In this document: piece by piece, positions 43,201 through 52,424 of the stretch
Numbering within the stretch: the stretch's first letter is position 1
How the letters are laid out: each line of letters begins with the position of its first letter
Source: Clostridiales bacterium
GTDB lineage: Bacteria; Bacillota; Clostridia; Lachnospirales; Lachnospiraceae
DNA length: 62,856 bases
Direction: 5' to 3'
Assembly: GCA_020859995.1 (NCBI GenBank)
Contig: JAJBVE010000054.1
Coordinates: 1-62,856, forward strand
Notes under the pieces: generated by a model
Database searches by the model: none
Told to the model about the DNA's origin: nothing
Seen by the model: the letters and a program-made list of their open reading frames with translations, nothing else
Program-made: the position numbers and the translations under genes

Positions 43201-44847
43201 ATGCTGGCAGTTACAAATTACGGAGTAGTAAAGGGGGTCTTTGACGGTAATATGAAGCGTGCGTTGTTCGCGGGGATTCCCTATGCAAAGCCTCCGGTAG
43301 GAGAACTCCGGTTTCGGGCGCCGCAGCCGCCGGAATCGTGGACAGGCGTGCGAGATTGTACTTCTTTTGCTCCTGCGGCCATGCAGAAAAAGATTGTGGT
43401 GCCGCCTGGAAAACGCTGGCTGTGCTATGGGCAGGAAAATTTTATATCGGAAGAGACGCCGGTCAGTGAGGACTGTCTGTATCTGAATGTCTGGACGCCG
43501 ATGTATGCCCTGCGAACAGAGGGAAAAGGAAGCCCTGCAGCAAAGCTTCCGGTGCTGGTCATTTTTCACGGCGGCGGATTTACAACGGGAGCAGGATCTG
43601 TGCCGGTTCTGAATGGAGGCAATTTTACAGAGGAGGACGTGATAGTCGTAACGGTCAATTACCGCCTCGGTATCTTCGGATTCCTGACGCATCCGACGTT
43701 ATCAAAAGAAAACGACCAGGGCGTTTCCGGCAATTATGGGATACTGGATCAGATCATGGCTCTTCGCTGGGTACACAACAATATAGAAGCCTTTGGCGGA
43801 GATCCCGAGTGCGTGACGATTGCGGGGGAATCCGCAGGGGGCGGGTGCGTCAGCGTCCTGTATCAGTCTCCGTTGGCCAAGGGGCTGCTCCACCGGGCGT
43901 TTGCGCAGAGCGGTGCGCTCTTTGCCGGCATCAGTTCTCTGGTCGGATACCGTGAGGTGACGCTTGCGGGAAGGCAGGAGCAGGACAGCGTGTCTCTGGC
44001 GGCGATCGGCGTCACTACGGCAGAAGAATTAAGAAAACTGGATACGGAGACTTTAATGAAAATCCAGGGTGCCTGGGGACCGAACATTGACGGCTGGGTG
44101 CTGCCGGGAGATTACAGTGCGGTATTCGGGGCGCGCGCACAGAATGATGTTCCGCTGCTGCTCGGGAGCAATTCCGATGAGGGACTGATTTTTACGAATC
44201 CGCAGATTACAAAGGAAACGTTTACTGAGGAAATGCGGGTACGCTATGGGGATTGTGGAAAAACGTTGATGGATCTTTATCTTGAAGATGCCGCGAGTGC
44301 AGCACAGGCAGCAGCCTGGGAGTGCCGGGATCGCATGTTTGAGCACCATATGTATATCTGGGCGCGGATGCAGGCGGCTTGCGGATTGAGTCCGGTCTGG
44401 CTTTACTATTTTGACCGCCCGATACCGGATATTGGTTTCGGCGCGTTTCATTCCTCGGCTCTGCCATATTTTTATAAAAACCAGAAATATACGGATGTAT
44501 CCTGGGAAGAGACGGACCGGGAGCTTTCCGGGAAAATGTCCCGGTATCTGAAGAATTTTATTTATACTGGAAATCCGAACGAAAAAGCTTCCGATCTGCC
44601 GGTGTGGCAGCCATATGCTTCACCCTCGCCGGGCAGTATCCCACATGTTGCGCAGGATATTCCATTCGAAAAGCGAAATCGAATGGACGAATTCAGCCGC
44701 CGACCGAAAGAAGGAAGCATTTCCGTTTTCACAGACACAGATCAGGTCATGGAGCTGGGAGAACACTGCCAGATGATTCCAAAGCCGCACAAAAAGACAA
44801 TGGACACAATGACGGAAATCCTTGGAATTAACCCGAAACTTATATAG
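43201..44847 (+). CDS. Type B carboxylesterase, intracellular
   Basis: An alpha/beta hydrolase of the carboxylesterase type B (COesterase) family: FAGIPYAKPPVGELRFRAP near the N-terminus, EDCLYLNVWTP, the oxyanion hole HGGGF, and the nucleophile Ser211 in GESAGGG. No signal peptide is present. AGGAGGG eight bases upstream supports ATG 43201 over ATG 43195. It is controlled by operator site 1 and followed after 17 bases by operator site 2, so it is its own transcription unit. A role in removing acyl groups from imported glycosides is inferred from context. Confidence 0.9.
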   Translation: MLAVTNYGVVKGVFDGNMKRALFAGIPYAKPPVGELRFRAPQPPESWTGVRDCTSFAPAAMQKKIVVPPGKRWLCYGQENFISEETPVSEDCLYLNVWTPMYALRTEGKGSPAAKLPVLVIFHGGGFTTGAGSVPVLNGGNFTEEDVIVVTVNYRLGIFGFLTHPTLSKENDQGVSGNYGILDQIMALRWVHNNIEAFGGDPECVTIAGESAGGGCVSVLYQSPLAKGLLHRAFAQSGALFAGISSLVGYREVTLAGRQEQDSVSLAAIGVTTAEELRKLDTETLMKIQGAWGPNIDGWVLPGDYSAVFGARAQNDVPLLLGSNSDEGLIFTNPQITKETFTEEMRVRYGDCGKTLMDLYLEDAASAAQAAAWECRDRMFEHHMYIWARMQAACGLSPVWLYYFDRPIPDIGFGAFHSSALPYFYKNQKYTDVSWEETDRELSGKMSRYLKNFIYTGNPNEKASDLPVWQPYASPSPGSIPHVAQDIPFEKRNRMDEFSRRPKEGSISVFTDTDQVMELGEHCQMIPKPHKKTMDTMTEILGINPKLI

Positions 44848-44864
44848 CTTCCGCACAAAAAGAA

Positions 44865-44926
44865 CCGAAAATGATAGTGGATTTTGCGGAAAATGACAAC
44901 AATAAAAAGCGAAAACAAGCTATCCT
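44865..44926 (+). promoter_or_regulatory. Paired direct-repeat operator and promoter of the ABC operon (site 2)
   Basis: CCGAAAATGA (44865-44874) and CGGAAAATGA (44887-44896), 22 bp apart, with TATCCT at 44921-44926, 34 bp after the second half-site start. Identical geometry to sites 1 and 3. Confidence 0.75.
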
Positions 44927-44997
44927 TTATGTACAAAAAGAATAAACAGTTCCGTTACAGGAGCTGCGGAAAGAAAAAGAAAAGGAGGAACACCCGG

Positions 44998-46509
44998 ATG
45001 GAAAATAATGCGGAAGTGCTGCTGAGCTGTAAAAATCTCTGTAAGAACTTCGGTGCGACCAGAGCGCTGATCGACGTTGATTTTGAACTCCGGCGGGGCG
45101 AGGTGTGCGGCCTGATTGGTGAAAATGGATCCGGAAAATCTACGATGACATCCATTTTTGCCGGCGTACAGCCGCAGACGAGCGGCGAGCTTTTCTGCAA
45201 AGGCCAGCCGTACAAGCCGGGAAACATGGTGAACGCGCAGAGGCACGGAGTAGCAATGATCGTACAGGAAGCAGCGACCCTGCCGAGCATCGATGTGGCC
45301 AGCAACATTTTCATTGGCAACTATGCTTCCTTCAGCAAGGGCGGCTATCTGAATGTAAAGAAAATGCATTCCGAGGCGGACCGTATTCTGAAGGAAATCG
45401 GAGCGGACGATCTGAATGCGAATATGCCGCTCTCCCAGCTGAATTTCGAAGACCGGAAGATTGTAGAAATCGCTCGCGCCATGTATCTGCAGCCGGAGGT
45501 GCTGATCATTGATGAGTCCACGACGGCGCTGGCGCAGAAGGGCCGCCAGCTTTTGTATAAGCTGATTGACAAGATGCGCAGCGAGAATAAGGGAATTATT
45601 TTTATTTCGCACGATCTGGATGAGCTCGTGCAGGTCTGTAACAAAATCACCTGCCTGCGCGATGGCGTGATGGTCGGACATTTGACTGGGGATGAGATTA
45701 CTGTTGATAACATGCGTCCCCTGATGGTAGGCCGTGAGCTGACCGGCAGCTATTACCGCGACGACTGGGACGGCTCCTGCAGCGACGAGGTCGTGCTGGA
45801 TGTCCGGCATATCACCTCCGCAGACGGCTACATTAAGAACTTCAGCGTACAGCTTCATAAAGGAGAAATCCTGGGCTTCGGCGGCCTTGCAGGCTGCGGG
45901 ATGCATGAGGTCGGACGGATGATGTTCGGACTGGACGAAACCATCACCGGAGAGGTCGTGCATGTGCCATCCAACACAAAGATTGAGTCCGTCACGGATG
46001 CGGTGAAACAGAACATGGGGTATGTTTCGAAGGACCGTGACAATGAATCCATTATTTTGAACGCCAGCATTCAGAGCAACACGGTCATGGCGTCCTACAA
46101 GAAACTGACAAAGGGCCTGTTTGTTTCCCCGAAGGATGAAAAGGAGCTTTCCGACGCGCAGATCAAAGCCATGAGTACCAAATGTGTCTCCGGCAAGCAG
46201 TTCTGCAGTCAGCTCTCCGGCGGCAACAAACAGAAGGTGGCCTTTTCCAAGTGGCTGGCGGCCGGCAGCGAGGTGTACATCATGGACTGCCCGACACGAG
46301 GCATTGATATTGGCGTCAAGGCCGCCATGTATCAGATGATTTACCAGTTTAAAAAAGAAGGCAAGGCGATTGTGATGATCTCAGAGGAGCTGCCGGAGCT
46401 GATCGGCATGAGCGACCGGATGATCATCATGAGAGACGGACAACTGGCCAGCGAGATTATGCGCAGCAAGACGGTCAGCGATACACAGCTGATTGAGTAC
46501 ATGGTATAG
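44998..46509 (+). CDS. Sugar ABC transporter ATP-binding protein (double NBD, RbsA/MglA type)
   Basis: The 503-residue protein has two nucleotide-binding domains. The first has Walker A GENGSGKST (41-49), LSQLNFEDRKIVEIARAMYL and IDESTTAL. The second has the degenerate P-loop GFGGLAGCGMHEVG and the signature LSGGNKQKVAFSKWL with PTRGIDIG, as is normal for the carbohydrate uptake CUT2 class. GGAGGA before ATG 44998 fixes the start. It heads an operon with two permeases and two binding proteins. The ligand is unknown. Confidence 0.93.
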   Translation: MENNAEVLLSCKNLCKNFGATRALIDVDFELRRGEVCGLIGENGSGKSTMTSIFAGVQPQTSGELFCKGQPYKPGNMVNAQRHGVAMIVQEAATLPSIDVASNIFIGNYASFSKGGYLNVKKMHSEADRILKEIGADDLNANMPLSQLNFEDRKIVEIARAMYLQPEVLIIDESTTALAQKGRQLLYKLIDKMRSENKGIIFISHDLDELVQVCNKITCLRDGVMVGHLTGDEITVDNMRPLMVGRELTGSYYRDDWDGSCSDEVVLDVRHITSADGYIKNFSVQLHKGEILGFGGLAGCGMHEVGRMMFGLDETITGEVVHVPSNTKIESVTDAVKQNMGYVSKDRDNESIILNASIQSNTVMASYKKLTKGLFVSPKDEKELSDAQIKAMSTKCVSGKQFCSQLSGGNKQKVAFSKWLAAGSEVYIMDCPTRGIDIGVKAAMYQMIYQFKKEGKAIVMISEELPELIGMSDRMIIMRDGQLASEIMRSKTVSDTQLIEYMV

Positions 46510-46523
46510 AGGAGGGATTGAAC

Positions 46524-47528
46524 ATGCAGGAAAATGCAAATGTGAAGTCTGCGGCATCCCAGGGAGAGGACATCCAGAAAAAGCTGAATGAGGCAGAACT
46601 GCGCAAGGAGCGCCTGACGATGGTACTCCCCTATGCCGGAATTGTTTTTCTGGTAGTATTGTTTTCCGTTTTGACAAAAGGAAAATTCATCGGCGCGGAT
46701 AATCTCAGTCTGCTGTTAAATCAGTGTTATACCCTGGTGATTGTCATTATCGGAGCGACCTTCCTGTATTCTATGGGGGCGATGGATCTTTCACTCGGGC
46801 AGGTGATGGCTGTTTCATCGATGGTTTTGTCGCTGCTGTATCAGAGAAACGTGCCGTTGCTGGTCTGCTTTCTTGTCGCGGTGATTGTTGCAGTAGCCTT
46901 CATGAGCATCACAGCAACGGCAAAGAACTATTTGAAGCTGGATTCTTTCATTGCTTCTCTGTGTATTTCGAATGTAGCTTCCGGAATCGTGTCGGCAGTT
47001 TCCAAGAAGGGGAAAATCGTATTCCCGTACAGCAAGGCTCCCTGGTTAAACGGAGTCCCAGTCAAAGTGGTGGTATTGGTGGTACTGCTTGTTGTGGGAT
47101 ATCTGCTGTATAACTACACAGTCCTGGGCAAATCGGTCAAAGCAATCGGCGGGAGTATGACGGTAGCCAGAATCAGCGGCATCAAAGTGGAAAAAACGAT
47201 TTATCTGGTCTATCTGTTAATGGGCATTATGCTCGCGATCGCAGGAGTTTTCAATGTAGCGAGAGCAGGTGTGGTTGACCCGACAACAGGCAGCTCAATG
47301 AACCTGAATGTCATGGTAGGAATTGTGCTGGGAGGATTTCCGCTTTCCGGCGGTGCGAATTCTAAATTCAGCGCACCAATCATCGGCGCGTTGATGGTCA
47401 TTATCCTGACAAACGGGCTTGGAATGCTGGGGTACGCTTCGGCAGTGGGATATCTGTTCAAGGGAATCCTGTTTGTGATTGTCATTGCCCTTACATATGA
47501 AAAAACCAAAGGGAAACTGGTTGAGTAA
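46524..47528 (+). CDS. ABC transporter permease 1 (RbsC/BPD_transp_2 type)
   Basis: The 334-residue membrane protein has about eight to ten hydrophobic helices and the family segments YSMGAMDLSLGQVMAVSSMV and GIVLGGFPLSGGANSKFSAP. The N-terminal 30 residues are polar and probably cytoplasmic. GGAGGG seven bases upstream supports ATG 46524 over TTG 46518. With the second permease (48946) it could form a heterodimeric channel. Confidence 0.9.
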   Translation: MQENANVKSAASQGEDIQKKLNEAELRKERLTMVLPYAGIVFLVVLFSVLTKGKFIGADNLSLLLNQCYTLVIVIIGATFLYSMGAMDLSLGQVMAVSSMVLSLLYQRNVPLLVCFLVAVIVAVAFMSITATAKNYLKLDSFIASLCISNVASGIVSAVSKKGKIVFPYSKAPWLNGVPVKVVVLVVLLVVGYLLYNYTVLGKSVKAIGGSMTVARISGIKVEKTIYLVYLLMGIMLAIAGVFNVARAGVVDPTTGSSMNLNVMVGIVLGGFPLSGGANSKFSAPIIGALMVIILTNGLGMLGYASAVGYLFKGILFVIVIALTYEKTKGKLVE

Positions 47529-47565
47529 TTTTTATCACAATCGCATAGGGAAGAACAGCTTTTCA

Positions 47566-47588
47566 ACCTTGCGGCTGACGCAAAAGGT
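47566..47588 (+). promoter_or_regulatory. Intercistronic hairpin before binding protein 1
   Basis: ACCTTGCG and CGCAAAAGGT form a bulged stem around GCTGA. Similar hairpins occur at other junctions of this operon. Confidence 0.5.
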
Positions 47589-47656
47589 AACGGTGAATAT
47601 CGTATTTTGTAATATATGAGAAAAAAATATTTTTATATAAAAAGGAGACAAACATC

Positions 47657-48820
47657 ATGAAGAAAAGAACATTGGCATTGTTATTAGCGGCAACGACAGC
47701 GGTATCGATGACAGGAATGAATGTCAGCGCGGAGGAGAACTTAAGCGCGGATGGACTGGGCGGATACAAAATCGGGTTTTTCTATTATTCAACCGCCGAT
47801 ACGCTTTCCCAGCAGTTCCACAATACTCTGGATTACTGTGCAGAACTGACGAACTGTGAGATGGAATACTACGATATGACCTCATGGGATACCGAGTCTA
47901 TCAGTACGGCAGTCGAAACACTGGTATCCAATGGCTGTGACGGCGTCATCATGATTCTCGGATCTTCTCCGTCGTTGTATGAGTATCTGGAAGAAAATGA
48001 AGTGTATTATGTTGCTCAGACGCGTTCTTATACGGATGAGGTAGCATTGGTGACGGATGGTTCGGAATATAACTGCGGATTTGTCGGCGATCTGGGCGGG
48101 GAGTCCGGCGGAAACTATAAGTCCGGCTATGATATTACACAGGTGCTGGCTGATGAGGGATGCACGAGCATCGCGATCATCGGCGGAAGCGAAGGCGAGA
48201 CCATGAATGATGAGCGTGTGGAAGGCGCCAAAGCCGCAGCTGAGGCGAATGGAATGGAGGTCGTAGCGGAATACAGAGGCAGCGATTTCCTGACTGGTTC
48301 ATCGGATATCCTGGCAGCGTATGGGACGGACATTGATGGAATCGTAGTAACCGGCGGCGGTGAAAACGTGATGGCGTCGGTGCAGGCCGCAGGTCTGACT
48401 GGTCAGATCAAGGTAGTTGCTGTAGACGCAAGTGGTGATACGGAAGCTTATTTTGACGCAGGGATGCTGACTGCAACCTATGCCGGCGGCAGTACTTACA
48501 TGGTTAATTTCTATATGCAGCTGTTCAATGCACTTTCGGGAGCAGATCGTCTCTTTAGTGAGGAAGATCCCAGACTCGTACCGATGTTTCAGGGCTTTAT
48601 TGTAACAAGCGCAGAGGAATATGCCTCAGCGATCTCTTATACAGATGGTGAGTATTCCGGCGGTCTCCTTCCGGATGAAATCCTTTCCTTCTGTTCTCTG
48701 ACCGGCGGGGAAGAAATGACCGTGGAAGAGAGAGAAGCTCTTATTGAGAACTACATCAGTACAGATTATTGGAATCTTGCAGATATTATGGACCGTATTG
48801 ACAATTATACAGCTGAGTAA
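47657..48820 (+). CDS. Periplasmic-binding-protein-like sugar-binding protein 1
   Basis: A 387-residue type I (Peripla_BP_4-like) substrate-binding protein with an N-terminal signal peptide (KKRTLALLLAATTAVSMTG, cleavage after NVSA). No lipobox cysteine is present, unlike most Gram-positive binding proteins. The N-lobe begins GGYKIGFFYYSTAD. The mature protein is closely related to the second binding protein at 52425, with the first 120 residues nearly the same and the hinge and C-lobe loops more different. It lies between the two permease genes. Confidence 0.88.
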   Translation: MKKRTLALLLAATTAVSMTGMNVSAEENLSADGLGGYKIGFFYYSTADTLSQQFHNTLDYCAELTNCEMEYYDMTSWDTESISTAVETLVSNGCDGVIMILGSSPSLYEYLEENEVYYVAQTRSYTDEVALVTDGSEYNCGFVGDLGGESGGNYKSGYDITQVLADEGCTSIAIIGGSEGETMNDERVEGAKAAAEANGMEVVAEYRGSDFLTGSSDILAAYGTDIDGIVVTGGGENVMASVQAAGLTGQIKVVAVDASGDTEAYFDAGMLTATYAGGSTYMVNFYMQLFNALSGADRLFSEEDPRLVPMFQGFIVTSAEEYASAISYTDGEYSGGLLPDEILSFCSLTGGEEMTVEEREALIENYISTDYWNLADIMDRIDNYTAE

Positions 48821-48877
48821 TGGCAGCGTGAAAGTGGATTGTTATCCTTCATCATATCTTTTTGTGGGATGTGTTTG

Positions 48878-48911
48878 CTGGTTTTCATGCGGTATGACGC
48901 GTGAAAACCAG
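48878..48911 (+). promoter_or_regulatory. Intercistronic hairpin before permease 2
   Basis: CTGGTTTTCATGCG (48878-48891) and CGCGTGAAAACCAG (48898-48911) pair at 13 of 14 positions. It may stabilise or attenuate mRNA between the binding protein and the permease. Confidence 0.75.
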
Positions 48912-48945
48912 ACAACACCAGGCACATGAGAAAAGGAGAGCAAAT

Positions 48946-49941
48946 ATGAGTATAAAAGCAAAAATTATGAACTGGGTCAAGGCTTTGATCCTGCCCGTAG
49001 GTGTCTGGGCGATCTTTTCAATCATCACGGGCGGAAGATTCGCGACGACAACTGCGGTATTATCGGCACTACGAACCGCCGTTGTGCCGATTATCCTGGG
49101 CATGACGCTGGCATTCGGTATGCAGATGAACATGTGGAATTTTGCAGCAGGAGCAATCCTGTATGCCTGCGCAATCTTTGGAGCTTATTTCGCGGATCTT
49201 ACAGGCAGCGGAATTCCGGGGCTGTGTGTGTTTTCCATTCTGACCGGAGTGGTGCTCTGTGCGGCAATGGGGATCCTGTACCGGATTTTGCGGGTGCCGT
49301 GTCTGGTGTTGTCTCTGGGAATGGTGATGGTGATTGAGGCTCTGCCGAACATCTTCGTCCCGGGAGCGAATGGAAAGATCGGCCTGCTGGACGGCTACCT
49401 CGGAAGCTCCCCGTACTGCTATATCATTCTGGCTGTGATGTTCGCGATTTTTTATTTCATCAACAGCTGTACGACTCTGGGTGCGAATATGAGGGCGATC
49501 GGCGCGAATATCAAAATCGCTGACAGCGCAGGTATCGACATTGACCGGACAAAATTTATCTCTTTCCTGCTCTCAGGCGTTTTTCTGGGAGTGGCCGGAA
49601 TCGTCTATATGTCAGCAAATGTATCTGTCACAGCAGTGACGGGAATCGCTTCGGTATCGATTATCTTTGACGGAATCATGGGTGTATTCCTTGCGCTGGT
49701 GCTGTCGAGATGGATTAATTTCAGCGCGTCTGTTCTGATCGGAACCTTTACCATCCGCCTGCTGAGCTCCGGACTGGTAGCCTGCGGATTCAGCTCTGAG
49801 GTACGCGGAATCCTGACCGGCGTATTCCTGTTTGCGGTTATTACATTTTCCGCGAACGCGAATGTTCCGCAGCAGATGCGGGAGAAGAAGAGAATCGCTG
49901 CAGAAGCGGATATGGAATTTTCCTCTGCAAAGCAGGGATGA
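48946..49941 (+). CDS. ABC transporter permease 2 (RbsC/BPD_transp_2 type)
   Basis: The 331-residue polytopic protein has the segments LRTAVVPIILGMTLAFGMQM and MRAIGANIKIADSAGIDIDR, typical of sugar permeases of the RbsC group. It is shorter at the N-terminus than permease 1 and clearly diverged from it. GGAGAG supports ATG 48946; the frame is open to GTG 48901. Confidence 0.9.
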   Translation: MSIKAKIMNWVKALILPVGVWAIFSIITGGRFATTTAVLSALRTAVVPIILGMTLAFGMQMNMWNFAAGAILYACAIFGAYFADLTGSGIPGLCVFSILTGVVLCAAMGILYRILRVPCLVLSLGMVMVIEALPNIFVPGANGKIGLLDGYLGSSPYCYIILAVMFAIFYFINSCTTLGANMRAIGANIKIADSAGIDIDRTKFISFLLSGVFLGVAGIVYMSANVSVTAVTGIASVSIIFDGIMGVFLALVLSRWINFSASVLIGTFTIRLLSSGLVACGFSSEVRGILTGVFLFAVITFSANANVPQQMREKKRIAAEADMEFSSAKQG

Positions 49942-49971
49942 ATGCATCGTTTGAATCATTAGCAGTGACCC

Positions 49972-50016
49972 TTTCGCAAAAGGTGTTATCTGAGAAAGGC
50001 AGCTCCTTTTGCGAAA
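49972..50016 (+). promoter_or_regulatory. Perfect 12-bp intercistronic inverted repeat
   Basis: TTTCGCAAAAGG (49972-49983) and CCTTTTGCGAAA (50005-50016) are perfect inverted copies between permease 2 and the GH3 gene. Confidence 0.8.
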
Positions 50017-50037
50017 TTTGGGTTAAGGGAGGATTAT

Positions 50038-52389
50038 ATGGCGACGAAATTAACGGATGCGGCTTCCATTGAAGAAATAATAAAGGAAATGACAGTGAAA
50101 GAGAAAGCGGCCTGCATTACGGGGGGAAGTTCCTTTTGCACCAGAGCCATGGAAAAATATGGAATTCCCAGTCTGCTCCTTTTGGATGGGGGGACCGGCT
50201 ACAATACAAATCAGTATTACCTGGATCTGACCTATCAGGAATATGCGAAGCGCCGTGAAGAGGAAGGAAATCCGATTGATGAAGAAACCTGCATCGGACG
50301 CATGGGCGGGCTGGAGATTGTCTTAAGTGATCCCGATCTGTGGGAGCTCCGGCACAAACATGCCCGGGAAGCGATGGGCGATAACCGGGAATATGGCTGC
50401 TATCCGCCGGGGATCCTCTTTGGAGCTACCTGGAATCCGGAGGTGATTGAAGCCTGCGGGCACGCCCTCGGAGAGGAGACCAATGCGCGCGGCGTGGATG
50501 TCCTTCTGGGGACGCCGAACGTCAACATTCACCGGGATCCGAGAAACGGCCGTCTGTTTGAGGGCTATTCGGAGGATCCATGTCTGGTGTCAAAGCTGGC
50601 GCCGTTCTTTGTAAAGGGTGTGCAGGACGAGGGCGTTCTCGCGGATGTCAAGCATTTCGCGGCGAACAACCAGGAGACAGACCGCATGGGTGTCAATGAG
50701 CATATCCCGGAGCGTGCATTGAGAGAAATCTATCTGCCGGGATTTCAGGCCTGTGTGGATGCCGGCTGCAAAACCGTGATGTCTGCTTACAATAAAATCA
50801 ACGGCGTCCCCTGCGCACAGAATCGCTGGCTGCTGCATGACGTTCTGCGCGGCGAGTGGGGGTTTGACGGTTTTGTCATGACTGACTGGTCGGCTGCCTA
50901 TGATCAGGTGGAAGCCTGTGCGGCAGGAAATGATCTGGTCATGCCGGGACCGAGACAGATGGGGACGATCATTCGTGCAGTGGAGGAGGGCACCCTTCCG
51001 GAGGAGGCTCTGGATGAATGTGTGCGGAATTTCCTCCGCGGAGTCCTGGAATCACCCACGATGAAAGGCAGAAAGACAGAGTTTGATATTCAGGAGGGAA
51101 TCGCCGCGGCCTACAACGCAGCTAAGGAAGGAATCGTTCTTTTGAAAAATGATGGAATCCTGCCGCTTTCGAAGGACGCAAGACCGGCCTTTTTCGGCAG
51201 GCGCAGCCGGGAAATGCTTGCTTCCGGGGCTGGAAGTGCCGCGGTGAATACCTCACTGAATACAAATGTATATGACTGTGTCGCCGAAGCATTGGGAGCA
51301 GATCAGGTCAGCTTTGGCGAGATCCGGGAAGATACGACGGTTGTGATCGTGACGGTGAGCGCGAACGGGCAGGAGGGCGCAGACCGTCCCGATATGCTCA
51401 TGGAGCCGGAGGACCGCGCGGTGCTTGACGCAGCCATGGCTCAGGCGGAGGCGAAAGAAATTCCGGTAATTGTGCTTCTGAATGTCGCCGCTCCGGTTCA
51501 GGTCGTGGACTGGGAGCAAAAGACATCGGCAATCCTGTGCATGTTTATACCGGGCATGCAGGGAGGAGCAGCAGCGGCGGACATCCTGCTTGGAAAAGTA
51601 AATCCGTCCGGAAAGCTGCCGCTGACCTTCCCGAAGGAATACCGTGACTGTCCGACCTATGGGAATTTCCCGGGCTACGACAGCGAGGTGTGGTACGGCG
51701 AAGGCATCTATGTGGGCTACCGCTACTATGAGAAAAAGGGTGTCGAGGTCATGTACCCGTTTGGGTATGGTCTCTCCTACACAACCTTTGCAATCACCGG
51801 AGCGGATGTGCCGTCTCAGGTCAATGTGGATGAAGGGGACGTGACGGTTGCTGTCAAGGTGAAAAATACCGGAGCAATGGCGGGCTCTGAGGTCGTCCAG
51901 CTTTACATTCATGATGTGGAAAGTACACTGGAGAAGCCGTATAAAGAGCTGAAGGCGTTTCAGAAGGTCTATCTGGAGCCTGGCGAAGAAAAGGAAATTC
52001 ATCTGGTTTTGACCAAAAAGGACTTTGCCAGCTACGATTGCCGCCTGAGCAAATGGGCGGCGGAGCCGGGAGAATTCCGGCTTCTGATCGGAAATTCTTC
52101 CGCGAATATCACCCATAGCCTGACCTTGAATGTCGTCTGCGAAAATCCGTACAGCATCGGGCCGCAGACAGATATCGTGAAGGTGGTATCTAATCCGAGA
52201 GCGCAGGAAATTGCGGAAGAGGTAGCCGGAGTCAAATTACATGAAGTGGCAGGAAGCTATATCGTGTTCCAGCCGCTGACAACCTTTTCACAGATCTGGA
52301 AGGAGTGTGTGCTTCCCGCTATCCATGTAGATGAGGAAACCTCACAGTCCATGCTGGATAAAATTTACAGTGCGTGGAGTGCTCTGTAA
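50038..52389 (+). CDS. Glycoside hydrolase family 3, intracellular, second
   Basis: A GH3 beta-glycosidase of 783 residues with Asp283 in VMTDWS at the nucleophile position, VKHFAANNQE in the catalytic domain, the alpha/beta sandwich domain with KEGIVLLKNDGILPL, and a fibronectin-III-like domain (YPFGYGLSYTTF, then GSEVVQLYIHD). The C-terminal 90 residues extend beyond the usual end. No signal peptide is seen. GGGAGGA before the ATG is a strong ribosome site. It is only distantly similar to the GH3 at 40520, so the pair may act on different linkages. Confidence 0.93.
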   Translation: MATKLTDAASIEEIIKEMTVKEKAACITGGSSFCTRAMEKYGIPSLLLLDGGTGYNTNQYYLDLTYQEYAKRREEEGNPIDEETCIGRMGGLEIVLSDPDLWELRHKHAREAMGDNREYGCYPPGILFGATWNPEVIEACGHALGEETNARGVDVLLGTPNVNIHRDPRNGRLFEGYSEDPCLVSKLAPFFVKGVQDEGVLADVKHFAANNQETDRMGVNEHIPERALREIYLPGFQACVDAGCKTVMSAYNKINGVPCAQNRWLLHDVLRGEWGFDGFVMTDWSAAYDQVEACAAGNDLVMPGPRQMGTIIRAVEEGTLPEEALDECVRNFLRGVLESPTMKGRKTEFDIQEGIAAAYNAAKEGIVLLKNDGILPLSKDARPAFFGRRSREMLASGAGSAAVNTSLNTNVYDCVAEALGADQVSFGEIREDTTVVIVTVSANGQEGADRPDMLMEPEDRAVLDAAMAQAEAKEIPVIVLLNVAAPVQVVDWEQKTSAILCMFIPGMQGGAAAADILLGKVNPSGKLPLTFPKEYRDCPTYGNFPGYDSEVWYGEGIYVGYRYYEKKGVEVMYPFGYGLSYTTFAITGADVPSQVNVDEGDVTVAVKVKNTGAMAGSEVVQLYIHDVESTLEKPYKELKAFQKVYLEPGEEKEIHLVLTKKDFASYDCRLSKWAAEPGEFRLLIGNSSANITHSLTLNVVCENPYSIGPQTDIVKVVSNPRAQEIAEEVAGVKLHEVAGSYIVFQPLTTFSQIWKECVLPAIHVDEETSQSMLDKIYSAWSAL

Positions 52390-52424
52390 GGGAACCAAAA
52401 AAACAAATAAGGAGGATATCGAAA